A DNA stretch of 63,625 bases from Arcticibacter svalbardensis MN12-7 (GTDB lineage: Bacteria > Bacteroidota > Bacteroidia > Sphingobacteriales > Sphingobacteriaceae), in the NCBI RefSeq assembly GCF_000403135.1, contig NZ_AQPN01000044.1, positions 1 through 63,625 on the forward strand, read 5' to 3'. The notes below the pieces were generated by a model. That model was not told where the DNA came from. It saw only the letters and a list, made by a program, of their open reading frames with translations, and ran no database searches. This document shows positions 46,202 to 55,727 of this stretch, piece after piece (position 1 is the stretch's first letter; every line of letters begins with the position of its first letter). The translations under genes and the position numbers were made by a program.

Positions 46202-46945
46202 ATGGGGGAGATGAAGTTTACACCGGAATTGTATGTAGTAGGAGCAGGGCCAGGTGATCCGGAACTTATTACCCTTAAGGGGCTCAAAGTTTTACAGCGC
46301 ACACCCATTATCCTGTATGATAATTTAGCGAATAAAGAGTTGCTTGATTATGCGCAGGACAGCTGCGAAAAAATATACGTAGGTAAAACACCTTACGGTG
46401 AATACACCTCTCAGGAAGCTATTCATGAATTGATCAAAGAGAAAGCTTTTGAAAAAGGTATGGTGGTCCGGTTAAAAGGAGGCGACCCCTTTATATTTGG
46501 ACGAGGCTTTGAAGAAGTACTCTTTGCTAATAAATTAGGCATTAAAACCTTTTATATACCAGGGATCACCAGTATGCAGGCCTCTGGGTTTAGTCATATT
46601 CCACTTACACACCGCACTATAAGTGAAGGTATCTGGGTGCTTACCGGAACAAAAAAAGATGGCGGACTATCTTCTGATCTTCGTTTAGCCATGCGGAGCA
46701 ATGCAACCGTAGTGATCTATATGGGGATGAAAAAAGTGCATGAGATAGCGGATACCTATATTCAGGAAGGAAAAGGAGATACCCCAGCTGCAATCATTCA
46801 GCATGCTACTCATGTCAAACAAAAATCGGGAAGTGGACTAGTGAAAGATCTTTCGGCTATTGCCGAGATGAACCATCTTACGCATCCCTCAATCATTATT
46901 ATAGGAGGTGTGGTTGCTCTTAAGGATACTGCATTAAATCTTTAA
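46202..46945 (+). CDS. cobA: Uroporphyrinogen-III C-methyltransferase (SUMT)
   Basis: 247 residues with the tetrapyrrole methylase signatures YVVGAGPGDPELITLKG, VVRLKGGDPFIFGRG and a late THPSIIIIGGVV. It is the single-domain form without the CysG oxidase/chelatase part. Using SAM it makes precorrin-2, the branch towards siroheme or cobalamin. It ends inside the convergent glycosyltransferase gene by 26 bases. Confidence 0.92.
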   Translation: MGEMKFTPELYVVGAGPGDPELITLKGLKVLQRTPIILYDNLANKELLDYAQDSCEKIYVGKTPYGEYTSQEAIHELIKEKAFEKGMVVRLKGGDPFIFGRGFEEVLFANKLGIKTFYIPGITSMQASGFSHIPLTHRTISEGIWVLTGTKKDGGLSSDLRLAMRSNATVVIYMGMKKVHEIADTYIQEGKGDTPAAIIQHATHVKQKSGSGLVKDLSAIAEMNHLTHPSIIIIGGVVALKDTALNL

Positions 46946-47945
46946 AGTATTTTCGACCTTTAACAAAGTACTGCCAGACAATACTTCCTGTATAAAATCC
47001 GGTTTTATTAAAAGAAGATACATCCTGAGTTCCTTTCGACCAGTTCCTTTGCAGGTTTTTAAAAAAGGAGCGGTGTGCCTTGCTTATGGCCAGTGCATGT
47101 TGAAACTTCCCATTAGCAACAAACTTTAATAAGGAGATAAAATCAAGCCCAAAACGGATAAATAGGATATATAATCGTTTCTGAGGATCCAGATTCTTGG
47201 TTAGTAAAACCAGGTTGTTACGAAAGTTCAGGTATGTTTTAAATGGGCTTTCCGTTTGTAGAGTTCCACCCCCGATATGATAAACGGTAGATTGCGGACA
47301 ATACATGATCTTATATCCCTTATTTTTTAATCTCCAGCACAGATCAATTTCTTCCATGTGTGCATAAAAATCGGCATCAAAGCCTCCCAATAAGTTCCAG
47401 TAACTGCTTTTAATAAAGAATGCAGCTCCACTTGCCCAAAATATCTCTGATGCACTTTCATACTGACCTTGGTCGTCTTCAACGGTGTCAAAAATCCGGC
47501 CTCTACAAAATGTATATCCAAACCTATCTAAATATCCACCAGCCGCACCGGCATGTTCAAATCTGTCTTTATTAAGATAAGATTTAATTTTAGGCTGTGC
47601 TGCTGCAACCATAGGATCACGCTCCATCAATGTAATAACTGGCTCTATCCATCCGGAAGTTACTTCTACATCAGAATTCAGGAGTACGAAATAATCAGAT
47701 TGAATTTGAGCAAGTGCTGTATTGTACCCTGCGGCAAAGCCTTCGTTGCTATTATTGATCAGGATTTCAACGTTTGGAAAAGAAGTTCTTAAAAACGGTA
47801 CAGATTGATCAGTAGAGGCATTATCGGCTACGATAACCCTTAAGTTCGGGTAAGAAGAACGAACTACTTCAGGAAGAAATTTCTCCATGTAATCTTTTCC
47901 ATTCCAGTTCAATATAACAACAGCTACACTTGGAAAATCAGACAT
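46920..47945 (-). CDS. Family 2 glycosyltransferase
   Basis: 341 residues of the GT-A fold: VVILNWNGKDYMEKFLP, ADNASTDQSVPFL and a DXD-like LNSDVEVT. Then FFIKSSYWNLLGGFD and MEEIDLCWRLKNKGYK, typical of rhamnosyl-type GT2 enzymes of polysaccharide assembly. It overlaps the acyltransferase gene by one base, so the pair probably acts on the same cell-envelope glycolipid. Confidence 0.92.
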   Translation of the reverse strand: MSDFPSVAVVILNWNGKDYMEKFLPEVVRSSYPNLRVIVADNASTDQSVPFLRTSFPNVEILINNSNEGFAAGYNTALAQIQSDYFVLLNSDVEVTSGWIEPVITLMERDPMVAAAQPKIKSYLNKDRFEHAGAAGGYLDRFGYTFCRGRIFDTVEDDQGQYESASEIFWASGAAFFIKSSYWNLLGGFDADFYAHMEEIDLCWRLKNKGYKIMYCPQSTVYHIGGGTLQTESPFKTYLNFRNNLVLLTKNLDPQKRLYILFIRFGLDFISLLKFVANGKFQHALAISKAHRSFFKNLQRNWSKGTQDVSSFNKTGFYTGSIVWQYFVKGRKYFKDLMQYP

Positions 47946-48820
47946 TATACATCTTCCTCCTTAAATTTCCAACGCCTGTGCGACCATAGCCACATCTCCG
48001 GTCTTTTCCTTATTATTTGTTCCAGAAATTGGGTATGACCTTCTGTGATTTCATAAAGTTTGGTATCCTTTGGGTTCTCGAATAAAGTGGTGAGGGTGCA
48101 ATCGTAATAACCCCTTTTCAGACGGTTCAGATGAGCATAAATAACCGGCATATTTGTTTTTACGGCAATTTTTTCCACTCCTAAAAATATGGCTGTTCTT
48201 TGATTCAGAAAATCGGTAAAATAATGCGCTTCATGCCTCACAGGAGTTTGATCCCCCACTAAAGCAATGGCAAATGTTTTCGATTTACAAGATAATATAG
48301 CGCGTAAGGTTTGTTTCATGGGTACCATTATACCACCAAAACGAGAGCGCCAGCCATTCAGTATAGCCTCAAAGTTTTTATTCGCTACAGGTTTATATAC
48401 CACCATCACCGGCTCAGGGTATACAGATGCAATTATAGGCGTTCCCCATTCCCAATTGCCATAATGTGCGGTTACAATAATCACAGCGCGCCCCTGATCA
48501 TAAAATTGTCTGATTTCACTGGTGTTTGTGATCACGAGTCGCTTTAAAACACAGGCTCTTGTCATGGAGGCCATTTTCAGACTTTCCACCATGGTATCCA
48601 CCAGGTTTACGTAAAACTTTTTTGTAATATCAAGCAGCTCCTGTTCGTTCTTTTCAGGAAAGGAATTCTTTAAATTATCATGTACTACGTTTCTTCTGTA
48701 TTTAACAATGTAATACAATACAAAATAAAGCAGGTCAGCAATAACATACAACACCCTGAAAGGAAGTAAAGAAAGAATATATAAAGGATATTTGGCAAGG
48801 TTCTTAAGACCCTTCTTCAT
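47945..48820 (-). CDS. Lysophospholipid/lipid A acyltransferase (LpxL/HtrB-like)
   Basis: The frame opens as far as 48880, but the ATG at 48820 (MKKGLKNLAKYPLYI) is chosen, since the earlier ones would run into the divergent wbqC promoter. 291 residues: an N-terminal helix, TAHYGNWEWGTPI (the His/Glu HX4E motif) and FLGVEKIAVKT, with MWLWSHRRWKF at the end, as in LpxL family proteins. It probably adds a secondary acyl chain to lipid A at the inner membrane. It is followed in the same operon by the GT2 gene. Confidence 0.9.
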   Translation of the reverse strand: MKKGLKNLAKYPLYILSLLPFRVLYVIADLLYFVLYYIVKYRRNVVHDNLKNSFPEKNEQELLDITKKFYVNLVDTMVESLKMASMTRACVLKRLVITNTSEIRQFYDQGRAVIIVTAHYGNWEWGTPIIASVYPEPVMVVYKPVANKNFEAILNGWRSRFGGIMVPMKQTLRAILSCKSKTFAIALVGDQTPVRHEAHYFTDFLNQRTAIFLGVEKIAVKTNMPVIYAHLNRLKRGYYDCTLTTLFENPKDTKLYEITEGHTQFLEQIIRKRPEMWLWSHRRWKFKEEDV

Positions 48821-48872
48821 CTGTATAATTATAGTTAATTTCGTGCGATTGAGTACAAACATAGTATATAGC

Positions 48873-49481
48873 ATGCACAAAGGCGCAATATTTCCTTCAT
48901 TTTACCTTCCACCAGTAGAATACTTTTCCCAGATGAAAGCCCATAATGACCAAATCATAGTGGAAGGATGCGAACATTATAAAAAGCAAACCTTTCGTAG
49001 CCGGGCTACTATTCATTCGCCCCAAGGCAAACTTGATCTTATCATTCCTGTACTTAAGGGTGCAAATCTTCAAACGGATATCAAAGACGTAAAAATTAGT
49101 TACGACTTTGATTGGCAACGGCTTCACTGGCAAAGTATCCAGACAGCCTATCGGCGTTCCGCTTATTTCGAATATTACGAAGACGACTTTAAAGTTTTCT
49201 ATACCCAAAAATGGGAGTTTCTCTTTGATTATAATATGGAATTACTTGATTTTTTAATCCGTAACCTGAAGCTAGATTTACCCTATACCTTTTCCACATC
49301 ATACGAAGAGCAATACGTGGATCTGGATGATTATAGAGATTCCATCCATCCTAAAAGAACTCCGATAAGTGCATTTAAACCCTATTTTCAAGTATTTGAT
49401 GATAGAAATGGTTTTATACCCAACTTAACTGTCGTTGATCTGTTGTTTAATCAGGGACCACAAAGTTCCTCTTATCTTTAA
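48873..49481 (+). CDS. WbqC-family protein
   Basis: The ATG at 48873 (MHKGAIFPSFYLPPVEYF) is chosen; an earlier in-frame start would run through the shared promoter region. The 202 residues match WbqC/DUF4127-like proteins, with a C-terminal DLDDYRDSIHPK and LTVVDLLFNQGP. The family occurs in surface-polysaccharide loci and may modify sugar nucleotides, but its reaction is not known. It is divergent from the acyltransferase/GT2 pair. Confidence 0.88.
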   Translation: MHKGAIFPSFYLPPVEYFSQMKAHNDQIIVEGCEHYKKQTFRSRATIHSPQGKLDLIIPVLKGANLQTDIKDVKISYDFDWQRLHWQSIQTAYRRSAYFEYYEDDFKVFYTQKWEFLFDYNMELLDFLIRNLKLDLPYTFSTSYEEQYVDLDDYRDSIHPKRTPISAFKPYFQVFDDRNGFIPNLTVVDLLFNQGPQSSSYL

Positions 49482-49502
49482 GTTTAAGGATACATTAAGC
49501 GA

Positions 49503-49510
49503 TACATTTG
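49503..49510 (+). promoter_or_regulatory. -7 box of the mgtE gene
   Basis: TACATTTG, a perfect TAnnTTTG, ends 15 bases before the mgtE ATG. Only a weak TTTA-like element lies about 19 bases upstream. Confidence 0.5.
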
Positions 49511-49525
49511 TTATTTTAGCAGGCA

Positions 49526-50875
49526 ATGCAATCATTTGAACTGAACAAAACAGATATTCTACGCCTGAAACAAGCGTTGGAGGGTGATGATGAAGACCTA
49601 AGGGCCTTGCTTTTGGAATATCATGCCACAGAAATTGCCATCCTCTTTTCTAGTCTGTCTCAGGAATCGCGTGATCGTATTATCAGTATGCTTCCTTCTG
49701 AGCTTGCCTCTGAAGTTATTTCAGAAATGGATGCAGAGATCCATCCAGAACGTATTCTGGAGAATCTTCATCCTGAGCGGCTCTCTGAAATTATGGAAGA
49801 GCTTGATTATGATGATGCTACTGATATTCTAAGTCAGCTCTCAGAAGACAGGCAGAATGAGATCCTGAGTGATCTGGATGATGAAAATGCCAGGCATATC
49901 CGTAATCTGTTAACTTATGATGAGGATACTGCCGGGGGACTGATGAATACCCAGGTGCTCAAGATTAATAGCAGACTGGCAAAGACAGAGGCATTAGAAG
50001 AGGTAATCCGCCAATCTGAAGAGATGGAGGAATTCTATACCATCAATGTGGTTGATGATCATAATCATCTTCAGGGAATCGTTTCGCTCAAGGATATCAT
50101 CAAATCAAAAAATACCGTAATTGTTCATGACCTTATAAAAGAGGAATTCGTATATGTGAAAGCCAATACGGATCAGGAGGAGGTAGCGAGACTTATTTCC
50201 CAATATAATCTGACCAGTATTCCAGTCGTTGATGACGAAATGCATCTTCTTGGGCGGATCACTTTTGATGATGTGATCGACGTAATGGAAGAAGAAAACA
50301 CCGAAGATATCTTAAAGATCTCCGGGGTTTCCGAAGATGAAGAGCTTTCTGGTAATTGGAAAGAAGCTGTTAAAAGTCGCCTTCCCTGGTTAGTCATTAA
50401 CCTGGGTACTGCCTTTCTTGCCGCCTCTGTAATTCGTTATTTTGAACCCACAATCAGTAAGCTAGTATTGCTTTCCGGATATATGACCATGATTGCTGGT
50501 ATGGGTGGTAATACTGCTACTCAGGCACTTGCGGTGACTATCAGACGTATCTCTTTAACTGACCTGACCGATAATCAAGCCTATCGTACTATATTAAAAG
50601 AATTTACTGTAGGATTAATTAACGGTGCATGTATTGGATTAATCGTATTACTCTTTGCTATATTTTATGATAAAAACCCATTAATGGGATTGGTTATTTT
50701 TATCTCCATGACAGGTAACCTGGTTTTAGCAGGAATAGCTGGAGCGTCGATTCCACTAGTGCTCAAGCGCATCGGAATTGACCCTGCAATAGCCTCCTCG
50801 ATCATCATTACCACGTTTACGGATGTATTTGGCTTTTTATTATTATTAGGATTAGCAACCAGACTTCTTCTCTAA
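49526..50875 (+). CDS. mgtE: Magnesium transporter MgtE
   Basis: 449 residues, the normal size. The N-terminal superhelical MgtE_N domain (about 1-130) is very acidic, followed by two CBS domains (about 133-255), a connecting helix, and five membrane helices with GMGGNTATQALAV and GASIPLVLKRIGIDPA, which line the Mg2+ pore. It is a Mg2+-gated channel of the inner membrane; the acidic N-domain is the sensor in this family. Confidence 0.95.
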   Translation: MQSFELNKTDILRLKQALEGDDEDLRALLLEYHATEIAILFSSLSQESRDRIISMLPSELASEVISEMDAEIHPERILENLHPERLSEIMEELDYDDATDILSQLSEDRQNEILSDLDDENARHIRNLLTYDEDTAGGLMNTQVLKINSRLAKTEALEEVIRQSEEMEEFYTINVVDDHNHLQGIVSLKDIIKSKNTVIVHDLIKEEFVYVKANTDQEEVARLISQYNLTSIPVVDDEMHLLGRITFDDVIDVMEEENTEDILKISGVSEDEELSGNWKEAVKSRLPWLVINLGTAFLAASVIRYFEPTISKLVLLSGYMTMIAGMGGNTATQALAVTIRRISLTDLTDNQAYRTILKEFTVGLINGACIGLIVLLFAIFYDKNPLMGLVIFISMTGNLVLAGIAGASIPLVLKRIGIDPAIASSIIITTFTDVFGFLLLLGLATRLLL

Positions 50876-50901
50876 AGGCTTTTAATTTCTATAATTAATT
50901 A

Positions 50902-50909
50902 TACTTTTG
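50902..50909 (+). promoter_or_regulatory. -7 box directly before bioB
   Basis: TACTTTTG, a perfect TAnnTTTG, ends 4 bases before the bioB ATG. The resulting transcript would be leaderless or nearly so. Only TTT is found at the -33 position. Confidence 0.5.
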
Positions 50910-50913
50910 TTTT

Positions 50914-51924
50914 ATGATTGAGATCAGAAACGATTGGACCAAGGAAGAAATTGCAGACATATATCATAGTCCTTTATTGGATTTAATATACCGTGCAGGT
51001 ACTATACATCGCTTGAATGAAGATTATGCTGAAGTTCAAATCAGTAGTCTGATATCAATTAAAACAGGAGGATGTTCCGAAGACTGCTCATACTGTCCAC
51101 AATCTGCCCGATACCAAACAGGTGTTCAGGTTCATGCTATGCTTACCGTAGACCAGGTTACTAATGCGGCAGTCATAGCCAAAGAAGGTGGTGCATCGCG
51201 CTTATGTATGGGTGCCGCCTGGAGAGAAGTACGTGATAACCGTGACTTCGACAGGGTAATTGAGATGGTTAAAGCCGTGAACGAACTGGATATGGAAGTA
51301 TGCGCTACCCTTGGCATGTTAACCGAAAGTCAGGCTCAAAAACTAGCCGATGCAGGGCTTTATGCTTATAATCATAACATTGATACTTCAGAAGACGATT
51401 ACAAACGCATCATCACTACACGTACATTTGACGATCGTCTTAAAACTATTGATAACGTAAGAAAGGCTAAAATTACCGTTTGCAGTGGTGGAATCATAGG
51501 TTTAGGTGAAACAGACAATGATCGGATCTCTATGCTTCAAACACTTTCCAATATGGCTAAACATCCTGAATCTGTTCCCATTAATGCACTTGTAGCAATC
51601 AAGGGCACACCGCTTGAAGATCAAAAGCCCGTGCCTATCTGGGATATGGTTCGTATGATTGCAACAGCGCGGATTATTATGCCTAAGAGTGTGGTACGTT
51701 TGTCAGCCGGTAGAAATGAAATGAGTATGACTGATCAGGCATTGTGTTTTATGGCCGGTGCCAATTCTATTTTTGCAGGTGATAAATTGTTGACTACCCC
51801 TAATCCTGAGTTTAACGAAGACATGAAGATGTTTGAAATACTGGGACTAAAACCTCGTGAGGCATTTAAAAAGGGAAGACCTGCAAATACTGAACAAAAA
51901 GAAATTATAGCACCAATCATTTAG
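50914..51924 (+). CDS. bioB: Biotin synthase
   Basis: 336 residues of the radical SAM family. Cys residues in [13 protein letters not shown] give the CxxxCxxC cluster site. [13 protein letters not shown] and SAGRNEMSM (the [2Fe-2S]-ligand Arg region) follow. It inserts sulfur into dethiobiotin. It is separated by 23 kb from bioF-bioD in this window and sits on its own promoter. Confidence 0.96.
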   Translation: MIEIRNDWTKEEIADIYHSPLLDLIYRAGTIHRLNEDYAEVQISSLISIKTGGCSEDCSYCPQSARYQTGVQVHAMLTVDQVTNAAVIAKEGGASRLCMGAAWREVRDNRDFDRVIEMVKAVNELDMEVCATLGMLTESQAQKLADAGLYAYNHNIDTSEDDYKRIITTRTFDDRLKTIDNVRKAKITVCSGGIIGLGETDNDRISMLQTLSNMAKHPESVPINALVAIKGTPLEDQKPVPIWDMVRMIATARIIMPKSVVRLSAGRNEMSMTDQALCFMAGANSIFAGDKLLTTPNPEFNEDMKMFEILGLKPREAFKKGRPANTEQKEIIAPII

Positions 51925-52183
51925 ATTAAAAATGGTTTCCAATTAAATTATTTACGTAAACTACTGTTGTACTCATATCGGTTCAACGCCTACAGAACAA
52001 AATGATTACCAGGAAGTTCTAGTGTATCAGGTATAAATTAAAAATGTTTAAACTAGTTAAGATCTAAATAATTGCTTGGTAATAATACCGTTTCATATTT
52101 TTGAAATAAGCGTTTTTAAACCATATAAGAGGTTGATTTATAAGTCTGTTGTCGTCAAAAAAAGATAGAATATAATTTACAAA
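51925..52183. other. Intergenic stretch without recognisable features
   Basis: About 260 AT-rich bases between bioB and the convergent FUSC gene. No gene, hairpin terminator or repeat was found. Confidence 0.5.
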
Positions 52184-54334
52184 TCAACCTCTCTCTGAAA
52201 ATGCCTGATCCTCTGTAATGCGTTTTGTTGTTTTTAGAATATCACCCGCAGACTTTTCAATAAACCCAAGCTGTTCCGTAATCAATTTGCTATCCCTATT
52301 TTCCACATCAGGCTGAATAGTAGGCTCTTGGATAGAAACATCCGTTTCCATGAAATCCTCTTCCTTGTCTTTCAGTTGAGAAATCCCTTCGCATAACTGA
52401 TACAAGGCCCGTTTTATTAACTTGACATGTCCATTATTAATCTTCACCGGACGATCACTCCGCATAGTTGCTACCAATGTAGCATTATACGAAGATAACA
52501 TGTGATTCAAAACAATGAATTTACTAGCCTCCCTTACTTTAATCTGTTTGCTCTTAGGCTCCGATAACATGCGTTGATAGGCGGATGCTAAATTGGCGGA
52601 ACTTACATACAACTCTTTCCTGATCAACTTATATTCGGTGATATTTAACTCTTTGCCGGCAAGTCCCTCTGCTACCTTAGTTAAATACTGATAATTGGCG
52701 ATCAGCAACTTCCTCATAAAGCTCTTTAATTGAGGATACTCCCAAGATGGGAAAAGGAAATAACTAGCAATTAGTGCGATAAAAGATCCAATGAAAGTGT
52801 CCAATATGCGTTCCTGTACCAGGCTCAGGTTTCCCAATCCTATAAAACTAAACATGATCAAAACGTAAGGTGTCATAAATAACACGCTAACCACATAGTT
52901 CAGCCTTTGGAAACTATAGGCTAATATCATAAATACCATCAAAAACATAAAACGAATAGTCGTGTCATGAATATAATAAACGATCAGTGCTCCAGCAATT
53001 CCTCCTGCAACGGTACCTATAAGCCGCTGGTAATTCCGCTGCTTGGTTAAGCTAAATCCCGGTTTAAGGATAACCAGAATGGTAAGCAAGATCCAGTAAC
53101 TATGATGGCCTAAAGGAAGTAGTTTGGATACGCTGTAACCAATAACCGCAACGATAGCAACCCTTAGCGCATGTCTGAAGATCCCGGACTTCAGACTTAA
53201 GTTTTCAATAAACTGCTTCGGATCAAGAACCTGTGCAGATACAAATCGTCCTAAATCCTTTTCATCGTTTAAGTCCACATTTTCCAGCTTTTTATCGCTA
53301 AAATAGTCGTACATCGTATTGATCCTGTTGACGATATTTCTAATATTGACAAGGATCTTCTTAAGCACCAAGTTGTTATCAACCAAGTCGATTTTAGATT
53401 TAAGATCTTCAAGTTGCACCTGGAAATCCTGTGTAGGCCTTGGTCTTTCATTTGCATTGATATCAAAACCCAAATTCTCCAGCTCTTTACCGATATTGGA
53501 TAGGATCTTATGGAACTCACTTAAAATTCCTGATGCTGCATAGTTCTTTTGTATCGTACGGTAATCATAATGAGATGCCATGGTCCTTTCAAACAAGTCA
53601 ATCACATCCACGAAAATTAGAATCAGTAGTCTTGCCGTATTGGATGGTGACTTCGTGATTAACCTATTCTTAAATAGAATTTCCCTTACTACGTCCTGCT
53701 GTTGATGTACAATTATCTGCTGGTCAATCAGTTTCTTATAGGTATCATCGAAATGGAAATCAGCCTCATAAAAGACCGCTTTCAGATTGAGATATACGGC
53801 AACCTGATGGATACAATCGCCCAAAGCATGCTGTGCAATCCGATAAGGCCGAAATTGAGATACCGCCAGACTGAGACCCATATACCAGATTCCACCTACT
53901 ACCAGAAGTCCTGTGTATTCGAAAATAGACTTGACTGTAAAATTCTGGTCAATGTTGATGATCATGATGATCAATACACCGGTACCGATAGACGCTGCTC
54001 TGTTGCCAAAGGTGTTAAACATCGAAAAGAAGAAACAGAGTGAAAATATTTCTGCTACGATCAATAAAGGATAGTCGTTAATTAGCCCGGTTAAAAGCGA
54101 GACAATCATCATAAATAAAATGCTGAAAAGCATGGCATTTCTTTTATGAACAACAGCCCCCGGGTAGTCGGGAATACTGGTAGTTATTGCACCCATAGAA
54201 ACCGCTATGCCCGCTTCTAAATGTCCCGATTGCGAAAGCAGGAGAGGAGGTAGTAACACTCCAAAAGTAATACGAAGACCATCTGCAAGATATTGACTGT
54301 AAATGAAATTTTTAATTTCACGTGTTTGCTTCAT
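52184..54334 (-). CDS. FUSC/YccS-like inner-membrane protein
   Basis: 716 residues. Two blocks of about five membrane helices (residues about 20-160 and 395-530) frame a soluble helical region, the YccS/FUSC layout. DPKQFIENLSLKSGIFRHALRV begins the second block, which has a SYWILLTILVILKPGF segment typical of FUSC. A soluble C-terminus ends the protein. The family is linked to aromatic-acid or fusaric-acid export, but the substrate here is unknown. Confidence 0.88.
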   Translation of the reverse strand: MKQTREIKNFIYSQYLADGLRITFGVLLPPLLLSQSGHLEAGIAVSMGAITTSIPDYPGAVVHKRNAMLFSILFMMIVSLLTGLINDYPLLIVAEIFSLCFFFSMFNTFGNRAASIGTGVLIIMIINIDQNFTVKSIFEYTGLLVVGGIWYMGLSLAVSQFRPYRIAQHALGDCIHQVAVYLNLKAVFYEADFHFDDTYKKLIDQQIIVHQQQDVVREILFKNRLITKSPSNTARLLILIFVDVIDLFERTMASHYDYRTIQKNYAASGILSEFHKILSNIGKELENLGFDINANERPRPTQDFQVQLEDLKSKIDLVDNNLVLKKILVNIRNIVNRINTMYDYFSDKKLENVDLNDEKDLGRFVSAQVLDPKQFIENLSLKSGIFRHALRVAIVAVIGYSVSKLLPLGHHSYWILLTILVILKPGFSLTKQRNYQRLIGTVAGGIAGALIVYYIHDTTIRFMFLMVFMILAYSFQRLNYVVSVLFMTPYVLIMFSFIGLGNLSLVQERILDTFIGSFIALIASYFLFPSWEYPQLKSFMRKLLIANYQYLTKVAEGLAGKELNITEYKLIRKELYVSSANLASAYQRMLSEPKSKQIKVREASKFIVLNHMLSSYNATLVATMRSDRPVKINNGHVKLIKRALYQLCEGISQLKDKEEDFMETDVSIQEPTIQPDVENRDSKLITEQLGFIEKSAGDILKTTKRITEDQAFSERG

Positions 54335-54438
54335 ATTGGAGTACCTGTGCTTATAGCTAAGTTATAAAAATTATCAATTGTCAATAAATTAAAAACTCAG
54401 AATTAATAAATAGGTGTGAATAAAAATGTAATTCTTTT

Positions 54439-54468
54439 TTTGTGATGCTAAATAAATTAGTATTTTTA
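54439..54468 (+). promoter_or_regulatory. Promoter of the radical SAM/DUF4130 pair
   Basis: TTTG at 54439-54442, an 18-base spacer, and TATTTTTA at 54461-54468. The -7 box ends 4 bases before the ATG at 54473, implying almost no leader. Confidence 0.6.
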
Positions 54469-54472
54469 TAAC

Positions 54473-55726
54473 ATGTCAGAACGGATAAGAGAGAAGCTAG
54501 CGATACTAGCGGATGCGGCGAAATACGATGTGTCCTGTGCCTCAAGTGGAAGTAAACGAAAGAATGATAATAAAGGTTTGGGTAATACTGGTAATGGCAT
54601 CTGTCATACCTATACTTCCGATGGGCGCTGTGTATCCTTATTAAAGATCTTATTGACTAACTTTTGTATCTATGATTGTGCCTATTGTGTAACCCGGAAA
54701 AGTAATGATATCCAGCGCACCGCTTTCACAGTCAAGGAAGTAGTGGACCTAACCATTAGTTTTTACAGGCGTAATTATATCGAAGGACTGTTCCTGAGCT
54801 CCGGAATCTTTAAAAATGCCGATTATACAATGGAACGCCTGGTGCGGGTTGCCAAAGAGCTTCGTCTCGAACATAAATTCAATGGCTATATCCATCTAAA
54901 AACGATCCCTGGAGCAAGTGATGAACTGATGAAAGAAGCAGGCCTTTATGCAGACCGCCTTAGTGTCAATATTGAAATCCCTACAGAGAGCGGACTAAAA
55001 TTATTAGCACCGGATAAGGACAGGAAGGATATGATCCAGCCAATGAATTTTATCAAGCAGGAAATCATTCAGAATAAGAACGAAATTAAGCTGTTCAAAA
55101 AAGCCCCATTGTTTGTTCCAGCGGGACAAAGTTCGCAGATGATTATTGGTGCTACCAAGGAAACCGACCAGGATATCATGTATACTGCTAATAGTTTGTA
55201 TAAAAACTTCAATCTTAAAAGGGTGTATTACTCAGGGTATGTTCCGGTAAGTCACGATTCCCGTCTTCCCTCATTTGACAGTGCCGTTCCCATGCTTCGG
55301 GAAAACAGGTTGTATCAGGCAGATTGGCTGATGAGGTTTTACGGCTTCCATGTAAAGGAACTTTTAAATACGGAAACACCTCATCTGGACCTTGATATTG
55401 ATCCTAAGCTAAGCTGGGCACTACGGAACCCAAATCAGTTTCCTATCGATATTAATAAAGCCGACTTGCAGATGATCCTTCGGATTCCAGGTATTGGCGT
55501 TCAATCTGCGCAAAAGATTGTATCCGCAAGAAGGTTTCAGCGCCTCAACTGGGAAAACCTCAAAAAGCTTGGTGTTGCCTTAAACCGGGCTAAATATTTC
55601 ATTACCTGTAACAGCACAGAATTCGAACGCCGCAATTTGTCATCTATGCAGATCAAACAGTATATTTTAGCCTCATCAAGCAGTAAGTATTTGAAAAGTA
55701 ATGTAGCGCAACTGCAACTTTTTTAA
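54473..55726 (+). CDS. Putative DNA modification/repair radical SAM protein with C-terminal HHH (TIGR03916 type)
   Basis: 417 residues. The CxxxCxxC cluster site is in NFCIYDCAYCVTRKSND, followed by FLSSGIFKNADYTMERLV. The C-terminus has a helix-hairpin-helix with intact RIPGIGVQSAQKI, a DNA-binding form. It always pairs with a TIGR03915/DUF4130 gene, which follows here by one base. The family is assigned to DNA repair or modification by context; the reaction is not established. Confidence 0.9.
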   Translation: MSERIREKLAILADAAKYDVSCASSGSKRKNDNKGLGNTGNGICHTYTSDGRCVSLLKILLTNFCIYDCAYCVTRKSNDIQRTAFTVKEVVDLTISFYRRNYIEGLFLSSGIFKNADYTMERLVRVAKELRLEHKFNGYIHLKTIPGASDELMKEAGLYADRLSVNIEIPTESGLKLLAPDKDRKDMIQPMNFIKQEIIQNKNEIKLFKKAPLFVPAGQSSQMIIGATKETDQDIMYTANSLYKNFNLKRVYYSGYVPVSHDSRLPSFDSAVPMLRENRLYQADWLMRFYGFHVKELLNTETPHLDLDIDPKLSWALRNPNQFPIDINKADLQMILRIPGIGVQSAQKIVSARRFQRLNWENLKKLGVALNRAKYFITCNSTEFERRNLSSMQIKQYILASSSSKYLKSNVAQLQLF

Positions 55727-55727
55727 A

